This document shows positions 37,510 to 46,296 of a stretch of DNA of 64,000 bases, piece by piece. Origin of the DNA: Alphaproteobacteria bacterium (lineage in GTDB: Bacteria > Pseudomonadota > Alphaproteobacteria > Puniceispirillales > Puniceispirillaceae); the NCBI GenBank assembly GCA_016779005.1, contig JADHOL010000007.1, forward strand, positions 33,043-97,042. Direction: 5' to 3'. Made by a program: the position numbers and the translations under genes. Within the stretch, counting starts at the first letter, position 1. The number at the start of each line of letters is the position of its first letter. Under the pieces are notes generated by a model that was given only the letters and a program-made list of their open reading frames with translations, did no database searches and was not told the DNA's origin.

Positions 37510-37569
37510 TTAATTTTGCCAGAGTTAATATTGCCATAGTTAATTTTGCCAAAATTAATATTCACGGTT
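37510..37569. repeat. 15-base tandem repeat at the 3' end of the GhrA-like gene
   Basis: Four units of 15 bases starting at 37510, 37525, 37540 and 37555, each beginning TTAATTTTGCC or TTAATATTGCC (the last diverges after TTAATATT). The unit at 37555 contains the stop codon of the minus-strand reductase gene. Because the period is a multiple of three, every unit places another TAA in the same frame downstream. It probably arose by slippage of the gene end. Confidence 0.85.
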
Positions 37570-38490
37570 GGGATCCACCAGATTTTTCGGAGCAAGTCCC
37601 GATTTTACAGCGTAAATTACCCTTGCAATCTGCTCGAACGCCGTTGCTGGATCAGTTTGGGCAGCTATATGAGGCCAGATTGATATTTTTGGCTCATTCC
37701 AAAATGGGTGTGATACTGGCAGAGGCTCCTCACAAAACACATCCAGCGCTGCGCCTGAGAGGTGTCCTGAGCGCACTGCTTGCAAAAGCGCCCTCTCATC
37801 TACCTGCTCTCCTCTACCAGCATTTATAAAATAGGAGCCTTTTGGCATTTGATTAAATACATCTTCAGAAAACAACCCTTTTGTATTTTTGGTTAGTGGT
37901 AGCAAGCAAATATGAATAAGATTGCTGTGAATCAGGCTCTCAAACCCGTGCTTTCCAATTTTCTGTTTAAAAGGGCGTTCGGTTTTAAGTGTTTGCGCCC
38001 AGCCTGACACGTCAAATTGCAGGCTTTGTAAATTCTGTGCTACCACAGATCCGATAGCACCAATACCATAAATCGCAACCTTCATTGCGATGGTATTGGC
38101 TTGTGGTAATTTATTAAATTCACGCTTTAGTCTGTTTTCACGGTAGAATGGACCATCTCGAAGAAAATCAAGTAGAACCGCTACTACCCACTGGCTTAAA
38201 GCATGTGACATATGCGGGTCTACCAGTCTTATGATAGGGACGGATTGAGGGCGTTTTTGGTCTTTCCATAAATGGTCTACCCCCTGACCCAAAGAGCAAA
38301 TTAATTTTAAGTTTTTTAATTCTGCTAATCTGCCATCAGGCGGACTCCAAACAAGCGCAATTTCAGCATCATTTGCCTTACTATCTGACAAAGCAATTAC
38401 AGAAATTTGAGGGTCAGATTTGGTGAGGTGATAACGCCATGTATCTAGACTGGCATTCTCTATTCCATCATGAAAAGCAATCAGCGTCAT
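37555..38490 (-). CDS. D-isomer 2-hydroxyacid dehydrogenase, glyoxylate/hydroxypyruvate reductase A-like
   Basis: 311-residue GhrA-type reductase. NAD-binding motif GIGAIGSVVAQNLQ (about residues 144-157), active-site R in FINAGRGEQVDE, then E and H in LDVFCEEPLPVSHPFWNEPKISIWPHIAAQTDP. It reduces glyoxylate or hydroxypyruvate, or acts on a related 2-oxoacid, in the cytosol. It begins 18 bases after the hisN gene on the same strand. Its 3' end lies in a tandem repeat. Confidence 0.85.
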   Translation of the reverse strand: MTLIAFHDGIENASLDTWRYHLTKSDPQISVIALSDSKANDAEIALVWSPPDGRLAELKNLKLICSLGQGVDHLWKDQKRPQSVPIIRLVDPHMSHALSQWVVAVLLDFLRDGPFYRENRLKREFNKLPQANTIAMKVAIYGIGAIGSVVAQNLQSLQFDVSGWAQTLKTERPFKQKIGKHGFESLIHSNLIHICLLPLTKNTKGLFSEDVFNQMPKGSYFINAGRGEQVDERALLQAVRSGHLSGAALDVFCEEPLPVSHPFWNEPKISIWPHIAAQTDPATAFEQIARVIYAVKSGLAPKNLVDPNREY

Positions 38491-38508
38491 TCAGCTAGCC
38501 CCTATGCG

Positions 38509-39318
38509 TTATGCCTTTAGCAGTGATAACGCGTTTGCATGAAGCTCAGCTGTTGAGGCGGCAAGTATCTCGCCCGCATTCTGTGTTTTAATAGGCTGAC
38601 CAGACCAGTCTGTTACAACAGCACCAGATGCAAGCAAGATTGGCACCAACGCCATCATATCATAAGGGGCAAGTTTGTGTTCCATTACAATATCAATATG
38701 ACCGGACGCAAGTAACGCATAATTATGGCAATCACCCCCAAAATAGGTATCCTTGCATTTTTCTGAAATTATTTGGAACTTTTCAAATCCTAATTCTGTA
38801 AATGCCGCTGGAGAAGAAGTTGCTATTAAAGCTTCTGATAATTCTATTTTCTTAGATGCCGATATTACAGTGCCGTTTAAGGTTGCAGAAGAATATGTCA
38901 GGCTCTCATCAAAATAGCCTATATACATCTCATCCAAGCATGGCATATCTATTAATCCCAGCAATGGAAAACCCTTATTACAAAAAGCAACCAGTGTTCC
39001 AAAAATAGGCTTGCCTGCTATAAATGCTCTGGTGCCATCAATTGGGTCAATACACCAACCGGTGCCGCTACCAAGAGTACCGCCATATTCCTCGCCATAA
39101 ATAGCATGAGTAGGAAATTCTGTTTCTAGTATTTCTCTTAATTTCTTCTCAATTAACGTATCCGCAATCGTAACAGGCGAATCATCTGATTTGGTATCAA
39201 ATTTATCTATTTTGCGGAAATATTGTTTGGCAATTGGTCTTGTTAATGCAGGAACGCCCGCCAGAAATTCTGCTAGCTTGAATATGTTTAAATCAGTTTG
39301 ATTAAGTGGGCGTGTGAT
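38509..39318 (-). CDS. hisN: Histidinol-phosphatase, inositol monophosphatase family, no standard start codon
   Basis: 269-residue open frame of the IMPase-type HisN family. Metal-site residues are complete: E76-E77 (YGEEYG), D91-x-x-D94 (WCIDPIDGT) and the C-terminal aspartate in APYDMMAL. From the stop at 39321 the frame has no ATG, GTG or TTG until a TTG at 38964, which lies after these essential motifs. Either ATC at 39318 is used (GGAAG six bases upstream is a good ribosome site) or a single-base shift joins GTG at 39331 (reads VEELNHTPT before a stop) to the main frame. It lies 36 bases downstream of the cytochrome c gene, in the same frame. Substrate histidinol phosphate is by family similarity. 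Confidence 0.78.
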   Translation of the reverse strand: MTRPLNQTDLNIFKLAEFLAGVPALTRPIAKQYFRKIDKFDTKSDDSPVTIADTLIEKKLREILETEFPTHAIYGEEYGGTLGSGTGWCIDPIDGTRAFIAGKPIFGTLVAFCNKGFPLLGLIDMPCLDEMYIGYFDESLTYSSATLNGTVISASKKIELSEALIATSSPAAFTELGFEKFQIISEKCKDTYFGGDCHNYALLASGHIDIVMEHKLAPYDMMALVPILLASGAVVTDWSGQPIKTQNAGEILAASTAELHANALSLLKA

Positions 39319-39354
39319 TTAATTCTTCCACTTCTCTAAAACTAGAAATTGGTT

Positions 39355-39933
39355 TTATTGAATACTGACTTCTTGTGCATCTATCTCGGCCTCGGTAGGC
39401 AGTGCCACTGGTGTATCAGCAAGACTTCTAAGGTAGGCTATCATATTAGCTCTGTCAGAAGGTTTTTTCAAACCCGCAAAGTTCATCTTGGTTCCCTTAA
39501 TATAGGCCTTAGGCTTATATAAAAATGCATTGAGCGCTTCATAATCCCAAGCGCCGCCCATGCCAACCAATGCATCAGAATAATTAAACCCATCTTTCAT
39601 TCCTTTGCTTGCATCTACAATATTCCACAGCATTGGACCTGTCTTATTCTTTCCATCTGCATCAAATTCATGACAAGCGGTGCATTTTTTTGCAACCTTA
39701 ATTCCAGCTTCAATATCTGCAGAAGCAAGCAGTGCCAAGATAGGCTCAGGGCCTTGATTAACAGGAGTAGTCGCTTGTCCGCTATCAGCAACTTGCTTTA
39801 TTTCTACAGGATAAGCATTCTCATCTAACGCTTGATCCGGAACCAAAATTTCAGCAATTTTGCCACCACCCATCGCCAAAAGACCTGCTAGCAAAAATCC
39901 AGCTAGAATTTTATTTGTCTTTAGATTATCCAT
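39355..39933 (-). CDS. cycM: Membrane-anchored c-type cytochrome
   Basis: 192-residue class I cytochrome c with an uncleaved N-terminal anchor (MDNLKTNKILAGFLLAGLLAMGGGK). Heme attachment is C-T-A-C-H-E-F near residue 86, and the distal methionine is in GTKMNFAGLKKPSDRANMIAYLRSL. CycM-type cytochromes pass electrons from the bc1 complex to cytochrome c oxidase in alphaproteobacteria. Its position divergent from kdsB-pheA is a conserved alphaproteobacterial arrangement. Confidence 0.88.
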   Translation of the reverse strand: MDNLKTNKILAGFLLAGLLAMGGGKIAEILVPDQALDENAYPVEIKQVADSGQATTPVNQGPEPILALLASADIEAGIKVAKKCTACHEFDADGKNKTGPMLWNIVDASKGMKDGFNYSDALVGMGGAWDYEALNAFLYKPKAYIKGTKMNFAGLKKPSDRANMIAYLRSLADTPVALPTEAEIDAQEVSIQ

Positions 39934-40126
39934 GCAAATTCCCCAGTATCACGGTTATATTTTGTCAAAATCAATATACAGCAAAGGTTATTTAAAATAG
40001 CCACGCAAATTCATTTCATATTTGACACTTTGTGATACCCTAAACCACCCTCTCTCTCAAGTCCTAGAGAGTTGACATTTGCTGAATTCTTTTGCCTGAT
40101 GCACCGAATTATGAAAAAAAAACAAT

Positions 40127-40894
40127 ATGACTGATAATAATACGATAATAACGGTAATTCCTGCTCGAATGGGATCTTTGCGTTTACCTAACAAACCCAT
40201 GGCCGAGATTGCAGGAAAGCCTATGATTGTCCATGTCTGGAAACAAGCTGTAGCCGCGGGTTTAGGCCCTGTTTTGGTTGCGTGTGACAGTATTTCTATT
40301 GTCAATGCGATTCAAAATGAAGGCGGAATTGCCCTTATGACTGATAGCGATTTACCATCTGGCACCGATAGAATTTATGCCGCTTTGTGTGAATTTGACC
40401 CAGATGAGACATATCGACGCGTCGTCAATTTACAAGGTGATTTACCAGATATTCCGCCACATTATCTTGCACTTTTGGCTAATATGTTAACGCAGCAGGA
40501 ATTTGATTTATGCACATTAGTGGCGCCTTGCGAAGAACATGAAATAAATGCACCGCAAGTCGTAAAAGCTGTGATGAGTTGGAATGAAGATTTTCTTGAA
40601 TCAGATTTTCCAACGGGTAGAGCACATTATTTTAGCCGCGCGCCTATTCCGTTTGGCAGTGATATATTCTGGCACCATATTGGACTATATGGCTGGCAAC
40701 GCGATGCATTAAAACAATTTGTTGAAACAGCCCCATCTAATTTGGAAACAACAGAGAAGCTTGAGCAGTTGCGAGCGTTAGAGTTAGGAATGATAATTGG
40801 TGCTGGAAAAGTAGATGCGCCAGCAGCAGGCGTTGATACAGAGCAAGATTTGATAGAAGTTCGAAAAAAGCTTAACAGCGAACGTAATAAATGA
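40127..40894 (+). CDS. kdsB: 3-deoxy-manno-octulosonate cytidylyltransferase
   Basis: 255-residue CMP-KDO synthetase. N-terminal nucleotide-binding VIPARMGSLRLPNKPMAEIAGKPMI, DSDLPSGTDRIYAAL near 85, RRVVNLQGDLPDIPP, then RAHYFSRAPIPF. It activates KDO for lipopolysaccharide inner-core synthesis, so the organism is a Gram-negative with KDO-type LPS. It precedes pheA by seven bases. Confidence 0.95.
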   Translation: MTDNNTIITVIPARMGSLRLPNKPMAEIAGKPMIVHVWKQAVAAGLGPVLVACDSISIVNAIQNEGGIALMTDSDLPSGTDRIYAALCEFDPDETYRRVVNLQGDLPDIPPHYLALLANMLTQQEFDLCTLVAPCEEHEINAPQVVKAVMSWNEDFLESDFPTGRAHYFSRAPIPFGSDIFWHHIGLYGWQRDALKQFVETAPSNLETTEKLEQLRALELGMIIGAGKVDAPAAGVDTEQDLIEVRKKLNSERNK

Positions 40895-40901
40895 GGATGT
40901 A

Positions 40902-41756
40902 ATGAGCACACAACATACAATGGCATTTCAAGGTGTTCCAGGGGCCTATTCCCATCTTTCCTGTCAGGCATTCTGCCCTGAATGGAAAGCGGTTGCTTAT
41001 GAGAGTTTTTCTGGAATGTTAAGAGCCGTGCAAGTTGGCGAATGTGACGCTGCTATGGTGCCTGTTGAAAATTCAACGGCAGGGCGTGTTGCTGATATTC
41101 ACCGATTGCTTCCTAATTCTGGGCTTCATATCGTCTCAGAGCATTTCCAGCCTGTGAATCACCAGTTGCTTGGCGTAAAAGGGGCTAAATTATCCGATAT
41201 TAAAGAAGCACATAGTCATGAGCAGGGCCTTGCACAATGCCGCGAAAAACTAGAGATGCTTGGAATTACGCCTATTATTCATTCCGATACGGCAGGCGCT
41301 GCGCGTGATGTTGCAAAGTGGGGCGAGCCAGCTAAAGCCGCTATCGCATCAAAGCTCGCATCCGATATTTATGGTCTTGAGGTTTTAATGGACGAGATAA
41401 CAGATATGAGCGTCAATACGACCAGATTTTTGGTGATGAAAAAACAGATGCAGGTGCCAGACATCTCGTTGGAACCTGCGCATTGCACTTTTGTTTTCTC
41501 TCTTCGTTCGGTACCAGCAGCCTTATATAAAGCACTTGGCGGATTTGCTACTAATGGGATTAATTTAACAAAAATCGAATCTTACATGTCAGGCGATCAG
41601 ATGCAGGCAGCACAATTTTACATTGATTGTGAAGGGCATATTGAGCAAAAAAATATGCAACATGCATTAGAAGAGCTAAAATTCTATTGCCTACCTGATG
41701 CGGTGCATATTCTTGGCTGTTATCCGTCTAGCCCTCACAGACATAAACCTAGATAG
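40902..41756 (+). CDS. pheA: Prephenate dehydratase
   Basis: 284-residue monofunctional prephenate dehydratase. AFQGVPGAYSHLSCQAF at the start, MVPVENSTAGRVADIHRLL, NTTRFLVM near residue 166 (the T-R-F motif), then a C-terminal ACT domain from about 182 containing LTKIESYMSGDQMQAAQFYIDCEGH, the phenylalanine-binding region. It converts prephenate to phenylpyruvate and is probably feedback-inhibited by phenylalanine. There is no fused chorismate mutase, as is usual in alphaproteobacteria. Confidence 0.95.
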   Translation: MSTQHTMAFQGVPGAYSHLSCQAFCPEWKAVAYESFSGMLRAVQVGECDAAMVPVENSTAGRVADIHRLLPNSGLHIVSEHFQPVNHQLLGVKGAKLSDIKEAHSHEQGLAQCREKLEMLGITPIIHSDTAGAARDVAKWGEPAKAAIASKLASDIYGLEVLMDEITDMSVNTTRFLVMKKQMQVPDISLEPAHCTFVFSLRSVPAALYKALGGFATNGINLTKIESYMSGDQMQAAQFYIDCEGHIEQKNMQHALEELKFYCLPDAVHILGCYPSSPHRHKPR

Positions 41757-41838
41757 GCCTAAAACCAAATAGAAATTAGTTTTTCTGCTATTCTAAAAAG
41801 ACTTGTTTGTTGTAATGCGATGTTCCATATTCTGCTAT

Positions 41839-41929
41839 GAAGGGTTGGATGGACGGTTTGCTCTGCTCACCAGGTCAGGTCCGAAAGGAAGCAGCCAGCG
41901 TAGATCTTAACTGGGTCGTCCAGCTCTTC
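41839..41929 (+). ncRNA. ffs: Signal recognition particle RNA, small bacterial (4.5S) type
   Basis: Contains the conserved Ffh-binding hairpin: CAGGTCAGGTCCG, GAAA tetraloop, GGAAGCAGCC (about 41871-41897). The ends pair: GAAGGGTTGGA at 41839-41849 pairs over 11 bases, with G-U wobbles, with TCCAGCTCTTC at 41919-41929. Its position just before dnaX-ybaB-recR is a common alphaproteobacterial order. Exact ends may differ by a few bases. Confidence 0.9.
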
Positions 41930-42056
41930 GCTTTATTGGCAGCAAAATTGTTAAAGCCAACTAATGGGTACCTTAATCGCTTGCACAGGTTTAAAAAGTG
42001 AGCGCTAGATAAATAGATATTATTTACAGAGTTACTGTTACTAAGAGTGAACGTTT

Positions 42057-43976
42057 ATGGAATACAAAAACGCTACCCCATATCAAGTGCTAGCGCGGAA
42101 ATATCGTCCAGATAACTTTGATTCGCTCATAGGACAGGATGCATTAGTGCGCACCCTTACCAACGCAATTGCTTTAAACAGGCTTGCCCATGCATTTATT
42201 CTAACTGGGGTGCGGGGCGTTGGAAAAACATCAACTGCTAGAATATTGGCAAAAGGGTTAAACTGTATTGGCCTTGACGGCACTTCAGATGCAACCATGC
42301 ACCCTTGTAATCAGTGTGAGCCCTGTAAGTCGATCCAATTAGGTCAACATGTTGATATTTTGGAAATGGATGCAGCCTCGCATACAGGCGTAGATGATAT
42401 TCGTGAAATTATAGATGGGAGTGTGTATCGCCCTGTTTCTGCACGCTATAAAATCTATATTATTGACGAAGTGCATATGCTTTCAAAAAATGCGTTCAAC
42501 GCGTTATTAAAAACACTTGAAGAACCCCCAGAAGCTGTGAAATTTATCTTTGCGACAACTGAAATTCGCAAAGTGCCGGTTACTATATTGTCACGCTGTC
42601 AACGCTTTGATTTAAGGCGGGTTCCGTTAGAGTTACTTATTACCCATTTATCCAAAATTGCTGCGGCGGAGAAAATAAATACAGAGCCAGAGGCAATTCG
42701 TCTGCTTGCCTATGCAGCAGGAGGCTCTGTTCGGGATTCTTTATCATTGCTTGACCAAGCATCAGCCTTGGGATCAAATGATATCAAGCTATCTGTTGTT
42801 GAGAATATGCTTGGTCACGCCAATGCAGATGGGTTGCTGGATTTACTACAATCTTGTCTAGATGGTGATATTCAAACAGCCTTAACAAGCTTAAAAAATG
42901 CCGTTGATTCAGGAGCTGAGCCAGAGCAAATCATATCTGACTTGATGGATTTTACACATCAGGCTTCGCTTATTGCAAGCAACTCACTGATAGAAGAAAT
43001 AAGCGAGTCTGCAAAAGAAAAGCTAGCGCTTCTTGCAAAATTCGGCATCCCTCGATTAGCAAGATGCTGGCAAATATTGCTAAAAGGTCATCAAGAAATC
43101 AAAGCCGCTCCAAGGCCAGAAGCCTGTGCGCAAATGCTCATTATCAGGCTTTCCTATACATCAGCTATGCCAACGCCATCTGAAATTCTAAGCAAACTTC
43201 CAGACGCGCCAGCACCGATAGATGATAGCCCAAAGCCAAATAATTCACATAATGCGCAACAAAATAAACCAAATAATTCGCGACAAAATAATTCAGACAC
43301 AGATAATCTACTAGGCACAACCTCAGGGCCTGACGATTTGGCTGTAAATAATGGTGCCACTATCACAGCATTAACTCACGAATTGAGTGCAGAGCGCCCC
43401 TCTGATAAGATAGCGCCTATTGCCACATCACCCATAATTGCCCCTGATACGCTCTCTAATGCTAATAGCCAGACGCGCAGCTCGTCATTTAAAAACTTGC
43501 GAGATATTGCTGAATATTGTGAACAAAAAGGGGCTCTTATTCTTGCCTCAGACATACGCAATCATGTTGAGCTGGTTCATCTAGAAGCCTGTCATTTAGA
43601 AATACATTTAGTAAAAGAGGCCTCAAAAGACCTTGCTGGTAAAATTGCACAATTTCTTAATTCCAGCACAAACCAGAGATGGATGGTCTCCGTCAGTGAT
43701 AAGAGCGGCTCGCCGACACTTCAGAAAACAGACGAGATAGCCAGACAAGAGAAGCTATCTATGGCGGCTGAACATCCTATAGCAAAAAAGGTGCTAGAAA
43801 TATTCCCAGGCGCTACAGTAACAGACGTAATCACACCTATTGAGAATGAGATGCCATCATCTTCAACGCTAATAGCTGAACCTGATTTGATAGAGAATCC
43901 AGAGCCGGATATTTTTCCAGAGCATTCAGATAAACCCGAACTTTCAGACAAAAAGGAGAAAATGTATGATGCGTAA
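42057..43976 (+). CDS. dnaX: DNA polymerase III subunit gamma/tau
   Basis: 639-residue clamp-loader subunit. Walker A GVRGVGKTSTARILAKGLNC (about 46-65), zinc-binding CNQCEPCKSI near 83, DEVHMLSKNAFNALLKTLEEPPE and sensor segment TTEIRKVPVTILSRCQRFDLRR. From about residue 375 a long low-complexity, Asn/Pro/Ser-rich linker leads to a tau-type C-terminus. It overlaps ybaB by 11 bases. An A-AAA-AAG slippery heptamer lies at 43784-43790 but is very near the end. Confidence 0.96.
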   Translation: MEYKNATPYQVLARKYRPDNFDSLIGQDALVRTLTNAIALNRLAHAFILTGVRGVGKTSTARILAKGLNCIGLDGTSDATMHPCNQCEPCKSIQLGQHVDILEMDAASHTGVDDIREIIDGSVYRPVSARYKIYIIDEVHMLSKNAFNALLKTLEEPPEAVKFIFATTEIRKVPVTILSRCQRFDLRRVPLELLITHLSKIAAAEKINTEPEAIRLLAYAAGGSVRDSLSLLDQASALGSNDIKLSVVENMLGHANADGLLDLLQSCLDGDIQTALTSLKNAVDSGAEPEQIISDLMDFTHQASLIASNSLIEEISESAKEKLALLAKFGIPRLARCWQILLKGHQEIKAAPRPEACAQMLIIRLSYTSAMPTPSEILSKLPDAPAPIDDSPKPNNSHNAQQNKPNNSRQNNSDTDNLLGTTSGPDDLAVNNGATITALTHELSAERPSDKIAPIATSPIIAPDTLSNANSQTRSSSFKNLRDIAEYCEQKGALILASDIRNHVELVHLEACHLEIHLVKEASKDLAGKIAQFLNSSTNQRWMVSVSDKSGSPTLQKTDEIARQEKLSMAAEHPIAKKVLEIFPGATVTDVITPIENEMPSSSTLIAEPDLIENPEPDIFPEHSDKPELSDKKEKMYDA

Positions 43977-44292
43977 TCTGGGCGGAATGATGAAGAAAGT
44001 TCAAGAAATGCAATCCCAGATGGAAGCGATGCAAACAGAAATGGCAAGCCGTCATTTCTCTGCTACATCTGGCGGCGGGGCTGTATCTGTTACAGTTACG
44101 GGCAAGGGCAGAGTTGTATCTGTTTCAATAACACAGGATATTGTTGATCCAGAAGATATTGAGACATTAGAAGATTTAATTCAGCTTGCGGTGAATAATG
44201 CTAAAGATGAGGCAGATAAAGCATTAGCTCAAGAAATGAGCAAGCTTACAGGTGGCCTGCCACTGCCGCCAGGCATGAAGCTTCCATTTTAA
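43966..44292 (+). CDS. YbaB/EbfC-family nucleoid-associated protein
   Basis: 108-residue small DNA-binding protein. It starts MMRNLGGMMKKVQEMQSQMEAMQTEM, the helical dimer arm, then VTVTGKGRVVSVSI and a C-terminal GGLPLPPGMKLPF. AAGGAG precedes the start, inside the dnaX 3' end. The order dnaX-ybaB-recR is conserved across many bacteria and points to a role in chromosome organisation or recombination. Confidence 0.94.
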   Translation: MMRNLGGMMKKVQEMQSQMEAMQTEMASRHFSATSGGGAVSVTVTGKGRVVSVSITQDIVDPEDIETLEDLIQLAVNNAKDEADKALAQEMSKLTGGLPLPPGMKLPF

Positions 44293-44293
44293 T

Positions 44294-44902
44294 ATGTCTG
44301 ATGACAGCCTTCAAAATCTAATTAAAAGGCTTGGAAAATTGCCAGGCTTAGGGCCTCGCTCTGCACAGAGAGCTGCGCTTGCGCTTATTAAAAATAAAGA
44401 GCGCGATATGCTTCCTCTGGCCAGAGCGCTTTATGATGTTGCCCATTATTATAAACCCTGTGTGCAATGCAATAATCTAACAGAATTAGATAAATGTTTG
44501 ATCTGTAACGACCCACGTAGAGACGAGAACCGATTATGTGTTGTTGAAGATGTATCTGATTTATGGGCAATGGAAAGAGCTGGTGTTTTTCAGGGCAAAT
44601 ATTTCGTTTTAGGCGGTAATTTAAATATCATGGATGGACGAGGTCCAACTGAACTTGGAATAGAAAAACTTGTAAGCTATGTTACATCCATATCTGCTTT
44701 GCACAATGCGTGCGAGATAATTCTTGCAACTTCTGCGACTGTCGAGGGCCAGACAACAGCGCATTACATTGCAGAACGACTTGAAGGGCTTTCAGTTACG
44801 CTTTCAAGACTTGCTCATGGCGTTCCTGTCGGGGGGGAGTTGAACTACCTAGATGATGGCACCCTTGCCCTTGCGATGAAAGCTAGAACACCTGTAGGAT
44901 AG
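44294..44902 (+). CDS. recR: Recombination protein RecR
   Basis: 202-residue protein: helix-hairpin-helix GKLPGLGPRSAQRAAL (about 13-28), zinc finger C-V-Q-C...C-L-I-C (about 55-73), and Toprim domain VVEDVSDLWAMERAGVFQGKYFVLGG...GRGPTELGIEKL. It works with RecF/RecO in gap repair. It starts one base after the ybaB stop. Confidence 0.96.
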   Translation: MSDDSLQNLIKRLGKLPGLGPRSAQRAALALIKNKERDMLPLARALYDVAHYYKPCVQCNNLTELDKCLICNDPRRDENRLCVVEDVSDLWAMERAGVFQGKYFVLGGNLNIMDGRGPTELGIEKLVSYVTSISALHNACEIILATSATVEGQTTAHYIAERLEGLSVTLSRLAHGVPVGGELNYLDDGTLALAMKARTPVG

Positions 44903-44917
44903 GGGCTTTTTAATCGT

Positions 44918-46051
44918 TTAAGAAGGCGTGTCTGTTGCCGGCGATAATGTGGGCGCTGGTTTCACTTCGGTTTCAATCACAGATATATCCTCATCATCAG
45001 ATACATCTAACTCTGTTATTTTATGGCTTCTTTTTGTTATACGCGTGGTAGATGTCTGGATTTCCGTGATATCTTTTTGAGCCTGCGAGAAGTGCCTATT
45101 TAAATTATCCACACGGGTATCTAGCCTTGATACATCTTCCAATAGTTTAAGCATTTCTGCCTGAATAATAGCGGTTTGCTCCCGCATTCTTGCATCACGC
45201 AATACAGCCCTTACAGTATTAAGCGTTGCCATCATCGTAGTGGGTGAGACAATCCAAACCCTTGCCTTGTAGGAGGCCTCGATTACATCTGGCATATTGG
45301 CGTGCAGTTCAGCATAGACCGCTTCTGAGGGCAGAAATAAACAGGCAGATTCAGCTGTAGTTCCTGCAACAATATATTTTTCCTGAATATCTTTCACATG
45401 TCCCCTAACAGCAATAGCAAGCTGTTTTCTAGCGGCTTGTTGTTCGGCTTTTGTTTCAGCGTTCTGCAAACTATGCCATGCTTCAAGAGGAAATTTTGAA
45501 TCTATGACAATATCGCCAGGCGGATTTGGCAGTTTTAAAACACAATCTGCCCGCTTTTGATTCGGAAGCGTAACTTGAAAAGCATATGCATTGGGTGGCA
45601 AAACCGTTTTAATCAGATTTTCTAACTGCACTTCCCCGAATGCACCACGCTCTGTTTTATTTGCAAGGATATTATGAAGCTGTGTGACTTGACCTGTTAG
45701 CTCTGATATCTGGTTGTTCGCGGTATCTATCACTGCCAATCTCTCTGATAATTTAGTAAGATTATCATGTGTAGATTGTGTCTGTTGCTGAAGTGACTGG
45801 CCAAGTTGTTGGCGAAACCCAGATAGCGTTTGCTCCATTCTAGAAGACTGATCTGATAGCTGACTTGCAAGGGTTTGTTGCTGCTGGTTTGAAGCTTGTA
45901 CCATTTGCGATAGCTGGCCTCTTAGTTCTGCCAGCGATTCTGACTGCATAGCAGACGCATTCTTTCTGAGCGAAATAAATATCAACACGAGAATTAGACA
46001 AATCGCCACCACCAAAAGAATGCTAAGATTTAGATTAGAAAGAGGCATCAT
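44918..46051 (-). CDS. rmuC: DNA recombination protein RmuC
   Basis: 377-residue protein with an N-terminal membrane anchor (about residues 8-27), a coiled coil of about 100 residues rich in Gln and Ser, then the RmuC nuclease-like domain: GAFGEVQLENLIKTVLPPNAYAFQ, DCVLKLPNPPGDIVIDSKFPLEAW and WIVSPTTMMATLNTVRAVLRD. The D...DSK motif fits the restriction-nuclease fold. It is implicated in limiting inversions and in genome maintenance. Convergent with recR. Confidence 0.93.
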   Translation of the reverse strand: MMPLSNLNLSILLVVAICLILVLIFISLRKNASAMQSESLAELRGQLSQMVQASNQQQQTLASQLSDQSSRMEQTLSGFRQQLGQSLQQQTQSTHDNLTKLSERLAVIDTANNQISELTGQVTQLHNILANKTERGAFGEVQLENLIKTVLPPNAYAFQVTLPNQKRADCVLKLPNPPGDIVIDSKFPLEAWHSLQNAETKAEQQAARKQLAIAVRGHVKDIQEKYIVAGTTAESACLFLPSEAVYAELHANMPDVIEASYKARVWIVSPTTMMATLNTVRAVLRDARMREQTAIIQAEMLKLLEDVSRLDTRVDNLNRHFSQAQKDITEIQTSTTRITKRSHKITELDVSDDEDISVIETEVKPAPTLSPATDTPS

Positions 46052-46296
46052 TGTTCCCTGTTTATCTTTCGGTTTATCTTTTGAATATTAATCAAGCTTG
46101 CTTGACCTTTATTATACCGCTAGCTATGTAACACCAAATACTAGCTGGCAGGTAAAAAGCGCTTTATATAGTATCAGATGGCATTTATATATAACACAAG
46201 CAGGACTACGAGCCATTAGAAATCAGAAACTATAATAGCTTCAGCGCTTTTTACGATTTCTAACTACAGAATTTGGCTTAAAATTAGAGGATATAA

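Noticed and set aside
43784..43790. A-AAA-AAG slippery heptamer in dnaX, as in the tau/gamma frameshift of Escherichia coli
   Set aside because: It lies at codon 576 of 639. A shift there would remove only the last few dozen residues and not produce a gamma-length product, and no stem-loop follows closely. Probably chance.
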